Below, piece by piece: positions 1 through 11,697 of a DNA stretch of 64,000 nucleotides. The translations under genes and the position numbers were made by a program. The stretch's first letter is position 1. Each line of letters begins with the position of its first letter. The notes beneath the pieces are model-generated. The model was not told where the DNA came from and searched no databases. It was given only the letters and a program-made list of their open reading frames with translations. Origin of the DNA: Eutypa lata (lineage: Eukaryota; Ascomycota; Sordariomycetes; Xylariales; Diatrypaceae); contig JAKULF010000004.1 of NCBI GenBank assembly GCA_022661535.1, positions 1,736,001 to 1,800,000 on the forward strand, written 5' to 3'.

Positions 1-512
1 TTGATGGTGGCCGTCACTTTGTGCAGCAGTCGACACGATAGTTGGCAAGGTATTACCGTAGTGGCCAATAGGGTATAAGAATAATTGATAAAAGGGGGAA
101 TTGGTAAGAATAGTGATGATCAGTGGCAAGCTATCTTCTAGGCGACACAACAGTTAGGTCGTGCTTGCCGGTCGACAAGTTACGCAAATAGTTGATGCAA
201 TAACTGGCTGTAATATAATACGTTGCTGATACGGTAGGGGAAAATTAATATGATAATGTATATGATGGTTCTTGATGATCTGAATGTCAGTCGACACCTT
301 GGTCTAATTACAACTGGTGTAGTGGAAGAGTAATGAAAGTAATAGTATTGAGAAGTTGGGTTACGGTTCGCAACTTGTATGTCGGTCGACACCTTGATAT
401 GGCTCGTGCTAATATGGTGAAAAGAGAAGTTTAGGTAAGGTTCTGGATCAGTTGTATGTCGGTCGACGCCCTGGTGTAGTCCCTGTTAATGTAGTGGAAA
501 GTGGTGATGTGT
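1..512. repeat. degenerate GTCGAC-containing repeat field
   Basis: The motif TCGACACCTTG or close variants recurs around positions 30, 172, 291, 386 and 465, each time followed by similar text such as gtgctaatatggtgaaaag or gttaatgtagtggaaag. Spacing shrinks from about 140 to 80 bp, so this is a degenerate tandem repeat and not a clean array. The same motif resumes after the minisatellite, near 1091 and 1190. I see no gene here; the short open frames are repeat artefacts. Confidence 0.55.
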
Positions 513-1019
513 GAGGCGGGCGCATGCGATGTGTTCTCTGCAGAGGCGAGTGCACGCGGTATATACTCTGCAGAGGCGGGCGCACGCGATGTATTCTCTA
601 TGGGGGCGGGTGCACGCGATATATTTCCGCTGAGGCGGGTGCAAGCGATGTGGTCTCTGCGGAGGCGAGTGCACGCGGTATATACTCTGCAGAGGCGGGC
701 GCACGCGATGTATTCTCTATGAAGGCGAGTGCACGCGATATATATTCTGCGGAGGCGGGCGCACGCGATATATATTCTGCAGAGGCGGGTGCAAGCGATG
801 TGTTCTCTGTGAAGGCGAGTGCACGCGGTATGTTCTCTATGGAGGCGGGTGCGCGCGATATATATTCTGCAGAGGCGGGTACAAGCGATATATATTCTGC
901 AGAGGCGGGCACACGCGACGTATTCTCTACGGAGGCGGGTGCACGCGATATATTCTCGCTGAGGCAGGCACACGCGGTATATTCTTGCTGAGGCGAGAGC
1001 ACGCGGTATCGCTCTTGCT
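513..1019. repeat. 30-bp minisatellite, 17 units
   Basis: Seventeen consecutive units can be aligned, 14 of 30 bp and three of 29 bp, which fill 507 bp exactly. Each begins GAGGCGGG or GAGGCGAG, continues with YGCACGCGRTAT and ends with an ATTCTCTG-like stretch. Because the unit is mostly 30 bp, long open frames appear on both strands (a 10-residue peptide repeat in each). They lack any flanking coding signal and I do not call a protein. The array interrupts the GTCGAC repeat: the text after it (cttgctaatattatgaaa) resembles that repeat near position 402. Confidence 0.9.
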
Positions 1020-2609
1020 AATATTATGAAAGGGGAGTTAACGTCCTGAAGTTAGAGGGGTTCAATTACGGTTGGCAACACGTTGGACTTAGTTGACACT
1101 TTGATGTGGTGAATGCCAATATAGCGAGAGAATGGTTAATATGGTGGTGTCTGGTAGGTTTAATAGTGGGAGTCAACGCGCAAGGCTGATGTCGACACGT
1201 CGATGTAATATAAGAGGGTTAAAGTGTGTAAGATTAAGAGAAAAGTGATCAGAAGAGGTTAAAGTAGGGTAGTGTTGTGTGTGGGAGAGTAGAGTCATTG
1301 AGAGAGGTATGCAGTGAAGTTGGGAGAAATTAGTATGAGAAGGGGCAACGAATGGGAAGTTTGTATCGTCAAGAGAATTCACAGCCGACAAGGGAATCCA
1401 AGACGAGGGGATATTGATGACCGTTAAGATAATGTCAGATTAATGGGAAATATCAAGACTGTGGAGAGAACTCACGGTCGACAAGGAATCAATGCGACAA
1501 GGGGAATTGAAAGTTGTCGGGAAACATCAAGTTATTGGGAGATATTAAGACCATGGAGAGAACTTACAGCCGACAGGGGGAACCAAGATCGACAGGGGAA
1601 CCAAGGTCGACAGGGGAATTGAAGGTCGATAGGGGAATTGAAAGTTCGTGAGAATTGAAGGCCGTTAGGAGAATGCAAGGTTGTCGGGAGATATCAAGAT
1701 TGTGGATAAAATTCACAGCCGACAAGAGGAGTCAAGGCCGACAAGAGATTAAAGACTATTGAGAGATTTGATGACCCTTAAGACTTTTCAACGTCATGGA
1801 GAGGATGCAAAGTCGTTGGAAGAATTGACTTATGTTAAGAGAATTGAAGGCCGACAAGATGATTCAAGGTTGTGGAAAGATTGGGAGAGTGTTGCCAGAG
1901 TTGTGTGGCAGAACTAGGAGAAAGATTGGTGGGAAGTATTGAAAGGTGGGAAGGTTAATGTAGAGCTGTCGACAGAGGTAGGTATGTGCTTGGGTTGAGA
2001 GAAGGAAATAGGGGAAGGAGCGATGGGTTATCAGAAGTTTACATAAGTCGACCCATATGAGCACATAGGTTAGCATTGAATGCCGGCAAGTCCCTAAACT
2101 GCTTAGGTAAAACCCCGATAGGTGAGCTTAAGTTGGGATGAAAAATGCAGGAAAGGCACCAGAAGGAAAGGGCGAAGGGGGAACAACCAATTATAAGTCA
2201 TTCAATGTTCTTTTAAAATCTATGTGTTTGCATATCTAGTCATGAGTCTTGCTTACATGAGATCTAGCAAATATTTACCTCAAGGGCTATATTAACATAA
2301 CCAATGTTGCTTGTCGCAGCTACCTAGTAGGCAAGTACGTCTCTACCTACATATCCTATTCCATGTAGACTAGTAGTAGCTATGTGTAACCCCAGCACAT
2401 TCATTGTATTTTTCGTGGGTCGACACAGGGATCTTGTCTCTGAAAGGGAAACTGATTAGGAAGACAGGGATCATTGTAGGCAATGGAAGTTGTTGAAGGT
2501 AATGGGGGTTGTTGACGACAATGGGGGGTTGTCGATGGTGATGGCTGGTTTATAAGGCAGATAGTTATATTTATCGAAGTATCAAATTCATCATGCTTAC
2601 TTATGTGGT
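1020..2609. other. gene-free, weakly repetitive
   Basis: No supportable gene. The stretch holds many variants of CCGACAAGRGG-AATTGAA-like words, with a short local array at 1570-1645. From about 2080 onwards it becomes ordinary AT-rich spacer. Confidence 0.5.
1570..1645. repeat. short tandem repeat, 18-20 bp x 4
   Basis: Four adjacent units of the form CGACAGGGGAAYYRAAGGT can be read. Further decayed copies surround it between about 1380 and 1870. Confidence 0.6.
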
Positions 2610-3400
2610 TCTGAGGCAAGTGCAGCCGCAATACTTACCTGAGCGCAAGGCGAGTACATCTATCAAAAGCTAAGTAGATCTGGCAAGCACACCTTTTATA
2701 CTCAAGTAGTTATAAGGCGAGTCCAGCCGTTACTCAAATACGAGGCAAGTTCAACCTGATATCTAACTAGATCCAGGGCAAGTACACGCGTGATGGTAAT
2801 GACGTCTGAGGCGAGTGCATACGTAATGCTTGATCATGAAGCAGGCACAGCCGTGATATTGAAATGTATGTAAGGCGAGTACATACGCAACAGTTATTTA
2901 TGAGGATGAGGCAAGTGCACCTACGATTCTTAAGTAGATTCAAGGCGAGTTCACGCGTGATAATGATGTCTAAGGCGAGTGCATACGTGATGTTCAGTTA
3001 TGAGGCGAGTCCAGCCGCTATGTTTAGGTAAATCCAAGGCGAGAACACTCGTCATGTTTAGTCATGAGGCAAGTCCAACCGTTATGCTCAAGTAGGTTCA
3101 AGGCGAGAACACGCGTGGTAGTTAAATAGATACAGGGTGAGTCCAACCATAATGTTTACTAGATGTAAGGCGAGTACACGCGCAATAGTTAATCATATGG
3201 CAAGTGTAGCCGTGATTTTTAATCATTAGGCGAGTTCAACCGTTGTGCTCAAATAAATTCAAGGCGAGTTCACGCGTGACATTTAACTGTGAGGCAAGTG
3301 CAGTCGTAATACTTACCTAGGTAGATATGAGGCAGGTGGGCACGTAATGATTAGGTAAATAGTTCTGGCAAGCACATATGCCATGCCCAGGGTTTAGGGT
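2610..3400. repeat. decayed AGGCGAGT-core repeat array
   Basis: More than twenty copies of the core AGGCGAGTNCANNCGT recur every 30-40 bp. Two sub-types roughly alternate: one with TTCACGCGTGAT and one with TCCAGCCGTTATG. The core is nearly the same as the first half of the 30-bp minisatellite at 513-1019, so both probably belong to one repeat family. Spacer text has drifted strongly, which suggests age. No gene is visible. Confidence 0.65.
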
Positions 3401-6400
3401 GTGATGTTTAATCATGAGGAAAGCACAGTCATAATAATACCTATTGAATATAAGGTAAATACATGAGTGATGCTTATTAGGACGAGCAAGAAAATGCAAT
3501 GTGATCAAATCTGTCATAGTAACTGTGGCAGAGAGCATGTCAAATATTGGGTCATAACCCTTCATCGCCCCTTCTTGGTATCTAAAGCTACTTTATGCAC
3601 GGAAGTTCAAGGACTGGAGACATAACGATGTCAAACAGGAACATTACAGTGTATATACGTCCTCAGTCACTGGCAATCAATTATCAGGGGTAAAGTGGGG
3701 AGCAAAGGAGGAGTCGTGATTACCTATGTAGATCAATCATGGCATGGAAATTCACAACAGCGCAATGTCACTAGACAGCGCCATGTGGGAGTTGTGTTAA
3801 TTGAATAGGTATATATATAGCAAAGTATTGGAAACAGCGATCAAGTGGGTTGGGTCAGAGATCTTTCCGTTCAATGAGAGTTAAAAACGACAGCAGAGTA
3901 GTGAGTTTTAGGTTCATGAAGAGGCAAGCGCACAGGATACATAATGCATGTTAGTCATCATTGTGGTGCACACCATCAATAAAATAAAAGAAGTTGGCAC
4001 GCTTCAATCAGGAGCATCACTAAATCATGTAGAGGATTATGCCTTAAGAGAGCTAGGTATAGATTGAAATTAGAAATGCGATTGGCAAAGTAGAGAAGGG
4101 GTTAGCAATAGGGGTGAATTCCAAGTGCATCTATGAATAGTGTAGTTCAACAGGTTAGTTTGAGGTATTGTTATTTTAACGACTACGTAGTCGTTGTCTT
4201 AGGGCCAATAATTACTTAGGTTGTGAATTTGTCAGATAGAATTCCAACAATATTGTGAATGGCAAGTTAAAATTCAAGTGTTACCCAGGTAGGTAGGTGC
4301 CTACCATGTAGGGGGGCTGGAACAGCAGGGACCACATATAAAGGCTAGATACCCCTTAGCGTTGGGCAGAGTTACACCATCATACCTCCCTACATACATA
4401 TCTGCCTAGGTTGGTAGTAGGTGGCTACTAGGATGTATGTATATACTGGCCTCTACATCTTTATAGGGCTTCTACCCATCAAAGACTTGAGGTCAGTACA
4501 GTGACTTGCCTTGTGCTCACCAACCAATTGTGTATATGCTTAGACGGACGGTTCAATACCAACTTGTGTACTATACGCTAGTGTAAATGTGATAGAGATA
4601 TAAGTAGATATGTGTATACATATTAATGTTGTTGAAACCAAGGGATTGCCTTGGTGAGCTGTGCAAGCACGAGAATTATGTGTTCTTGTGACTGAACCTA
4701 TAATTAGTAATATCTGGAATGCCAATGGTGTATCTCAAAGGCGTATCACTATATGTAAACTATAGCAACTCAGATATCCCTCTCATTTGATGGGTCTTTG
4801 TTTGTCCAAATGGCTCTTTTGGATCTCAGATGGAATCACAACTTACCTCTTCTAAAAGAGCATTGATATCTATCTCTACATAGTTAACTAGTATTTCACA
4901 TTACTAGTTTCCTTCGATTAAACCCAGAGAGATATTGAGCACATCTATATCTAAATTCTAGCTAAACGTCAAATTTCTATCAGATCAGAACCGGGACCCC
5001 TTTGGTAAACTCTACTTAGTCAAACCATCTAACTTCGCCCACTATACGTAGAATGCCTTATACTAGATGAAAACTTTACTTGAAGTAGCCATGAAAAAGA
5101 ACAAAGAAGCTACATTTCAACTGAGATGCTAGCTATCATGCAGGCATTCATCTATGCTTATTTAGACCTTGTAGGCACTATCTCTGCTGTAACTATTATT
5201 TGTATGTTTGATTTCAGGGCAATTGGTATTATGCCAGCTTACAAACACTCACCATATGTTGTTAGCAATTACCCTGAATGAAGTATATCAGTTGGTGCAA
5301 ACGTGAAGCTGAACATCTCTGCTTTAATCTAGGTATCTTCATACTCTCATGTAGTATTACCTGTACCTTGAATAAATGAGGCATCACATTTAGTTGATAT
5401 CTCCATTGAAGTGATTGTAAACTGAGTGATGATAGGAGCTTGTACTAGATGAGTCTTTGTTTGGTAAGTATCATTGTGACCAACGCAATCAAATAGGTCA
5501 TGGCATTCATAATTTTCCTAAGTTGAAGTCTCATTACGGCGATGATAAGTCTCACCGGTTACCTAAAGCTACACTAAAGCCAATCTAGTTGCAATGATTT
5601 ATCTTGCATTGCCTTCCTATGCCCTCTGCACAGATTTTATGTTAATTGCCCGACCCTAAACAGTGTAGCACTAGACTACACCTAGTACACCTAGTAGAGT
5701 AGCAAGTAGATTAAATGGCTCTCACATCTATAGACGTAGGCTACTTGCTAGGTCATCATATTTCACAGCCAATCCTTAGCAAAACTAGCATTTCATCCTG
5801 CCCATATATATATATAGGAAGATATTCACCTATATTTGATGAATATGGTTAGCAAGTAGGGGAACGGAGGTTGTGGATACATGACTCTATAATGTATAAA
5901 ATATCAAAATCCAAGGAGAAAAACATAGAATTGATTGGCAGTGGTAGATTCCTCAGCTGTGGGGTTTGACCTGTTTCTCCAAGCGGTCCTCATCGTTCAT
6001 ACCTATTTACGGGGTAAATCCATAGTAGGCGAATCCTATGTCACTATCAAATGGTGCGAAGTGTCATCTTGAAGCTTACTGTCAGGGGGGAAGTGCTGCC
6101 ATCTACTAGAATGGGGTTCTCAACAGATGGAACGCCCCCAAAACAAGAAAGAACCTCCATTACATCGCCCGTCTTGCCTGGAATCAGAACCATTGCCAGT
6201 GAACAAGAGGATGAGTCCAACCTATCTGACCTAGATTATATCGCCTGAAGAAGAGATCATCTAGGCATGCCGTCTTCCCTACGCTGTTCAAGGGAGTGGA
6301 GAGAAATACAGAACACGGAATTCCATAAGTAGATCTTATCATACTCTTTACATCAACACTAACACTAATATTGACATATATGCATACCTCACATCGTGAC

Positions 6401-7135
6401 AGGTTCTCACCCTGACAACACAACTCCCCATCCGTGAAACATGGTCCCGAAAAGGGAGGTTCCGCAAATAAAAGTCCATTCAGTCACCCTACTCCGGTTT
6501 TCTGAGAGAACACTTCCAACTACATATCGATTGATACCCGCTGGACGAAGCAGATACCTTCCTACGCGATATTGATTTCGTTCTTACATTCATAAGCTGT
6601 GATATCAAAACGGGAGCTATTCGTACATAAATACAACATGCATTATTTATACCTATCTACCTATGTACCTAGTCTAGATTGCCGAGGTTCGCCAACCGGC
6701 GGGACCCCACAAATACCCATACTGTAGGCCGGGGTTAATCCCAGATGTCTCCAATGGGCGTGGTCTTTAATACGCCCATCCTTTATGTTTTATACCAATT
6801 TGGATATGGTTGCGGGGTTTTAAACAGGGGTTGCGAGTGGAGGAGATGTCGACCTTGGTTATCCCCGGAATTCCCACCGGGAAGGGCAAATAAGAGAGCT
6901 TCCCGTCTGCTGGAGGCTGGGGGGGTCCTAGTTAGTCAGCGACGTCGCTGCCGATTTATCATCTCTTCGAAGCTCTCGTCGGACGGCTTCTTTTTTTTTT
7001 GGTTCATCCTCAGCTTAATAACTATCAATCCATACCTACGAGAACCCCCCGCTGGCTGTCCTAGTCCTCTCCCATCATTTCATAGACCCTTCTCCTACTG
7101 AGTAGTCGGTTCGACTTTCATACATAGCTGCGAAG
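3401..7135. other. gene-free spacer, AT-rich
   Basis: No gene can be supported. Open frames are short and stop-rich. A 65-codon ATG frame at 6051-6248 (+) has no recognisable similarity. The stretch 4700-5800 is AT-rich with frequent stops in all frames and could be mutated transposon remains, but I see no terminal repeats and no recognisable transposon protein motif. The last few hundred bases are the presumptive promoter of the ligase gene. Confidence 0.4.
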
Positions 7136-9580
7136 ATGGTGTTTACCCCGCCGTCATGGGTTCCGAAACTCCCATTCGGTAAGTACCTAGTTATAAGCTT
7201 ACGCTGCGTTGTATAAACCCAATGTCGAGCTGCCCTGAATGATCTTCCTGCTCTACTCCCTCCTACCGTACCTACCTAACGGGAAACGACGAGAAGCGGG
7301 CATGGCACCATTACTGATGAAGCATACCCTTCCCTTTACTTCAGACTACCGCTTTGCTCACTCTACTCTAAAACAGACCCGCCGGACTCAATCCCCATCC
7401 ATGAGTTCTGGGGCAACGAGAAGTACGGCCGCCTGCCGTTCGACAGGTCGCGGAACCCGTTCACCTGCGGGCTAACGGGCCGGAGCTTCACTAATGCGGA
7501 GATGACCGAGCGCTTCGAGCTGCTAGCACGCGCGCTATCCTCACGATTGGGATGGCAGCCGAACCACGAAGCCCCTTGGGATAAGGTCATGGCTCTATTT
7601 TCTTTCAACTCGGTACGTAGTTGATCCACCAAGTGAGCGGGTTAGCAAATCTGGCTCGATAGGATTCGAGCTAGGGATGTTCTCCCTAGTCACACCGAGG
7701 GCTAGCTGCCTCATACGAAGGCTTGCGCATTTATTATTTACATTAACCATGATGGGAACCAGATCGATTATATAATGTCGACTTTCGCCGTACACCGCCT
7801 CTCAGGCATCGTGACCCCAGCGAATGCCATGTACTCGGCATCAGAGCTAGAGCACCAGCTCCGGTCGTCTGGCGCCACAGCGCTCATAACGTGCATTCCA
7901 CTGCTTGAGACGGCGCTGAAGGCAGCACGAGCCATTGGGATCCCGGATGATCACGTCTTCATCATAGACCTACCGGGGTCCCCCGCGGACAAGCTTCCGT
8001 TTAAGACGCTGGACGACCTAATCACCGAAGGCCGCTCCCTTCCAGAGCTAGAGCAGCTAGCGTGGACGAGCGGCCAAGGCGCCCGGCAGGTCGCCTATCT
8101 GTGCTATTCGAGCGGGACTTCGGGCCTTCCGGTGAGTGTCTCTTCACTCATTTATGTGTATTTAAGAGTTTCTATGTCTATTTCGACTATATACGTAGGC
8201 GTTGCTTTATTTGACTAACAGCACGCTACCTACAGAAAGCGGTGATGATCGCGCACCGCAACGTCATAGCAAACATAATGCAAATCCGGTGGCATGAGGA
8301 GGTGGGTAGGAAGGCAAAGGGGATCGAGACGCACACGCAGATCGGGCTGCTTCCACTGAGCCACATCTACGGACTGGTGGCGGTGGCCAACGCCGGCATC
8401 TACCGGGGCGATGGTGTTATCGTGCTCCCGCGGTTCGAGCTGAAGACGTTACTCGAATGCATACAGAAGTACAAGATCAATATGATGCATATTGTAAGAA
8501 AAAAAGGCCTCTCACACTCTTACTTACTCCCTTTCTCGCTGTACGCAGCCAAAAATAAAACATCATTCAAGAGTGAAAAAGAAGCCAAGATCTGGTTAAC
8601 TAATATCACGACTTCTAGGTCCCGCCCATCGTAATCGCACTCCTCCGCAACCGCGACATATGCAGACGCTACGACCTGAGCAGCGTGCGGTTCATCTACA
8701 CGGGGGCGGCGCCGCTGGGGGCGGAGACGCACGAGGAGGTGCGGCGGGCGTTCCCGGGGTGGCAGGTCGGGCAGGGGTACGGGATGACGGAGACGTCGAC
8801 GGTGGTGACGAGCACGGGCGAGAACGACGTGGTGGTGGGGACGTCGGGGTCGCTGGTGCCGGCGACGCGGGCCAAGATCGTGGATGAGGCGGGCGCGGAG
8901 ATCACGGGCCCCGGGAAGCCCGGGGAGCTGCTCGTCCAATCGCCCTCCGTCACCCTCGGCTACCTTAACAACGAGCACGCCACCGCCGAGGCCTTCGTCT
9001 GGGACGAGGACGGCCGCTGGATCCGCACCGGCGATGTCGCGGTCGTGAGCACGTCGCCGGCCGGGCACGAGCACTTCGCTATCGTGGATCGGATTAAGGA
9101 GCTCATTAAGGTTAAGGTAACTAACTAACTTTACTTGTCTCTACTTCACAGGCAATTCTCCTCATCTACTTACTGAATCTCCCCCCCTTAATTTCTATGA
9201 AGAACTTGAGCTAACCAGAACTTTTTTTCTTCTTTCCTTCCCAAAAGGGCCACCAAGTCGCACCCGCCGAACTCGAGGCGCATCTCCTATCGCACCCCGC
9301 GGTCGCCGACTGCGCCGTGATTCCCGTTCCGGATGATAGCGCGGGCGAGGTGCCGAAGGCGTTCGTGGCGAAGTCTGCTTCGGTGGCGTCGAAGCCCGAC
9401 GAGGAGGTCGCACGACAAATCGCCAAGCACGTCGAGGACCACAAGGCCCGGTATAAGTGGTTGAAGGGCGGCGTGGAGTTCATCGACGTGGTGCCCAAGA
9501 GCCCGAGTGGGAAGATCCTCAGGAGATTGTTGAGGGATAAGGAGAAGGAGAGGAGGAAGACCCAGGGCCCGAAGCTGTAG
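7136..9580 (+). CDS. acyl-CoA / 4-coumarate-CoA ligase-like enzyme
   Basis: Member of the AMP-dependent synthetase and ligase (ANL) superfamily, which activates a carboxylic acid to an acyl-adenylate and then a CoA thioester. Six exons join in frame: 7136-7178, 7377-7612, 7763-8131, 8236-8493, 8619-9116 and 9248-9580, giving 578 aa, a normal length. The AMP-binding P-loop (CYSSGTSGLPKAV) spans the exon 3/4 junction at about residues 207-219. YGMTETS lies near 356-362, the TGD hinge motif near 439, and the C-terminal SGKILRR with the catalytic lysine near 556. The extreme C-terminus is PKL, a permitted variant of the peroxisomal PTS1 signal. Similarity is closest to the fungal 4-coumarate-CoA ligase-like group; the actual substrate cannot be read from sequence. 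It faces the next gene tail to tail, 315 bp away. Confidence 0.93.
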
Positions 9581-9895
9581 TTAGTGCTGCTTGTTTCCCT
9601 GTTCCCTGTTCCCTGTAGGAACTAGATTTGGTTACGTAGGTATAGATTGTACATGATCCGTAATGGCTTTCTGTATATGAACACTTGGATTAGAATGTAT
9701 GTCTCAACAACGAATACAACTTCGACTTATGACCACTCTACAACTTCAGCTCATTGCGTTGATCACGATATTGTATTCAACAAAGTTGGTGCGACCCGAA
9801 AATCTTTTTGTTCATTCATTCATGCTACCGAAAGAAGCCTCTAGCGCCACCCATATTACCCTGGTATCATTATGGTAATTCAACCTTTTCGACCT
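9581..9895. other. convergent 3' spacer
   Basis: Lies between the stop codons of two convergent genes. It is AT-rich and should hold both 3' UTRs; nothing else is visible. Confidence 0.5.
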
Positions 9896-10426
9896 TTATG
9901 CCTTGCCCTTCGCCTTCAGCGTAGCTTCCTCGTCGGCTCTGATCTCGGCGTCGAGCTGGGCACCCTTCGACGGCGCGTTGCCGTGTAGCTTCGCCTACAT
10001 CACTAATCAGTACGTGTATCAATCGGCATATATCATGACAGGAGTGCTTACGGGGAGCGTAGGGTCCTGCTTAGAGGCCTTGGCCTCCTCAGTCTGAGGC
10101 TCTTCCCGGTTCAGCTTGCGCTAGTTGAGGTCAGTTTGTGGTGTCCATGACTACCTGAGGAGAGATACAGCAAGTGCGAATCATACCTCTTCGTTGGCAA
10201 GACGGTTTGCAATTGACCGCTCGTCCTCTGCGAGATACAAGTTAGATTGGATCGTCCCTAAGATAAAGACACAAAAGAATTCGAAAAACGCACTGGAGTC
10301 ATTGGGCAGGTGGGAGTTTTCCTTGCCCTGCTCGTAGTCTGGACGACCTGGGATCTCAGAGTCCTTGTAGTTTCGCTGGTCACCAGCCTCGTAGACCTTT
10401 CTGTCGCCGACGTTTGATTGAGACAT
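9896..10426 (-). CDS. small hydrophilic protein, unknown function
   Basis: Four exons on the minus strand (10426-10294, 10227-10187, 10120-10052, 9994-9896) join in frame to 113 aa. The protein starts MSQSNVGDRKVYEAGDQRN and ends EATLKAKGKA. It is highly charged, rich in E, K, D and N, with no signal peptide, membrane segment or cysteine, so it is likely soluble and partly disordered. All three introns have GT/AG ends and the exon phases fit without adjustment, which is the main reason for calling a gene. I do not recognise a named family. It is divergent from uS14m with 773 bp between the two start codons. Confidence 0.75.
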
Positions 10427-11199
10427 ATTTGGTTGTAGTGGTAGGTTTGTTGGTTGAGGAATAGGTATCAAGTTATTGGATTGGATTACGGAAACTGTAT
10501 GTTTCAATATAAGATAGATAGTTGTCTTGTGTTCTGAAGGGAAGGAATAAAATTCTTTGGGTATGTTAGTCGAGCTTAAGTTTGTATTTATACGGATAAC
10601 ACCCTGCTTGTTCTATGTAGCTACGTCATATCTCAGAGCAAACTTACATACATAGAAACGGCAATCACGTATGTGTGTAATGAATGTACATGGTAATTGA
10701 TAATTGCCTATCGATACAGGTAGTATCCTGTAGAAGCAAAATGTTCTCTCATCAATACCTAAGTGGGAACCATGGGTATGTACAGTGCCACTTATCCCAC
10801 ATATTGATGCCGTCAGATCAATGTACTTCGCAGTTAATATGCAGATATGTATCTAGATTTGAGGCTCTGACGCTGTTTCGGTTGTTTGTATGTACGTACG
10901 TAGTGAATGTTCTATAACGTCATAGACCCCAGAGTGGGTAACTAGAAAGTCAACGGCTTCGGCCGGGTCCCTGGAAAGAATGGAGAAGACTTGGCATTCT
11001 CAGCGTGGGCTGCGTGGGGCTCCTTGTCGATCATCTAGCAGCTGTGATACGGCTGCCACAGCTGTAAGTAGGTGTCGTAGCTGATAGTAGTTTAGTTAGT
11101 CTGCAGGTGCAACGACATCTCTAAAAATTTACGTGATAGCTTCAAGGTTTGCTTGAGTCGCAACGAACGGCACAACGCAGCTCACTTACATCGCCCACC
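10427..11199. promoter_or_regulatory. divergent intergenic promoter region
   Basis: Separates the start codons of two divergent genes, so it must contain both promoters. I cannot point to a defined TATA box or regulator site. Weak open frames inside it are not supported. Confidence 0.4.
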
Positions 11200-11697
11200 A
11201 TGTCACAATTCCGGGCCAAGAAGCTTGATATTGGCTCCTTCCTCAATATCAAGGTCATTAGAGACCACTCCAAGAGAAAGGCTTTCGCCCAATTCGAACC
11301 CGAAAGGTCAGCCTATCTATGCATGATTTCCGACCAGTCCGTGGTCATTCTCTATCAACAACAAGTAAAGCTAACAAGTAATCCTCGAATACTATAGACA
11401 AGCATTACGATACATCATAAGAAATACTACGCTCCCTGCAAGAGCGCGAGCTGAGGCACAACTCCAATTGACGCAGATGCACTGCTACACGCGACCGACA
11501 CAGATCCGAGGACGGTGTATACTAGGAGGAAAGGGGAGAGGTATCTTCCGGGATTTTAAGCTCTCAAGAGTAAGCAAGAGAATACCTAAAGCTCCATTAG
11601 TGTTCAAACAAATAGCTGCTGACTTCCTCCAAAGTACAATTTCAGAATGGAGGCCCTTGCTGGCAATCTTCCCGGTGTTCAGAAGGCCAGTTGGTAG
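11200..11697 (+). CDS. MRP2: mitochondrial small-subunit ribosomal protein uS14m
   Basis: Component of the mitochondrial 37S ribosomal subunit. Three exons (11200-11306, 11398-11569, 11635-11697) give 113 aa, the usual size. The start MSQFRAKKLDIGSF and the middle block FEPERQALRYIIRNTTLPAR are typical of this family, as are GGKGRGIFRDFKLSR and the end NLPGVQKASW. The second intron must end at the AAAG before TACAAT; only that choice gives the expected YNFRMEAL junction. The later AG in TTTCAG would shift the frame. The N-terminus is basic, consistent with mitochondrial import. Single-copy housekeeping gene, presumably constitutive. Confidence 0.93.

Noticed and set aside
431..1002. Overlapping 130-180 codon frames on both strands with 10-residue repeats
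   Set aside because: They follow directly from the 30-bp minisatellite, have no splice or UTR context and appear equally on both strands.
4700..5850. Possible mutated retrotransposon
   Set aside because: AT-rich and stop-rich, but no reverse transcriptase, integrase or terminal repeat motif could be read in any frame.
6051..6248. 65-codon ATG frame on the plus strand
   Set aside because: No recognisable similarity, no splice partners and an AT-rich, gene-free context.
7613..7762. Intron 2 of the ligase contains text resembling a tRNA B box (agctcgaatcc on the minus strand)
   Set aside because: The bases on either side do not pair as a T arm and no acceptor stem or A box fits, so I do not call a tRNA or SINE.
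8520..9074. 184-codon minus-strand frame
   Set aside because: GC-rich shadow of the ligase exon 5; the plus-strand frame carries the family motifs.
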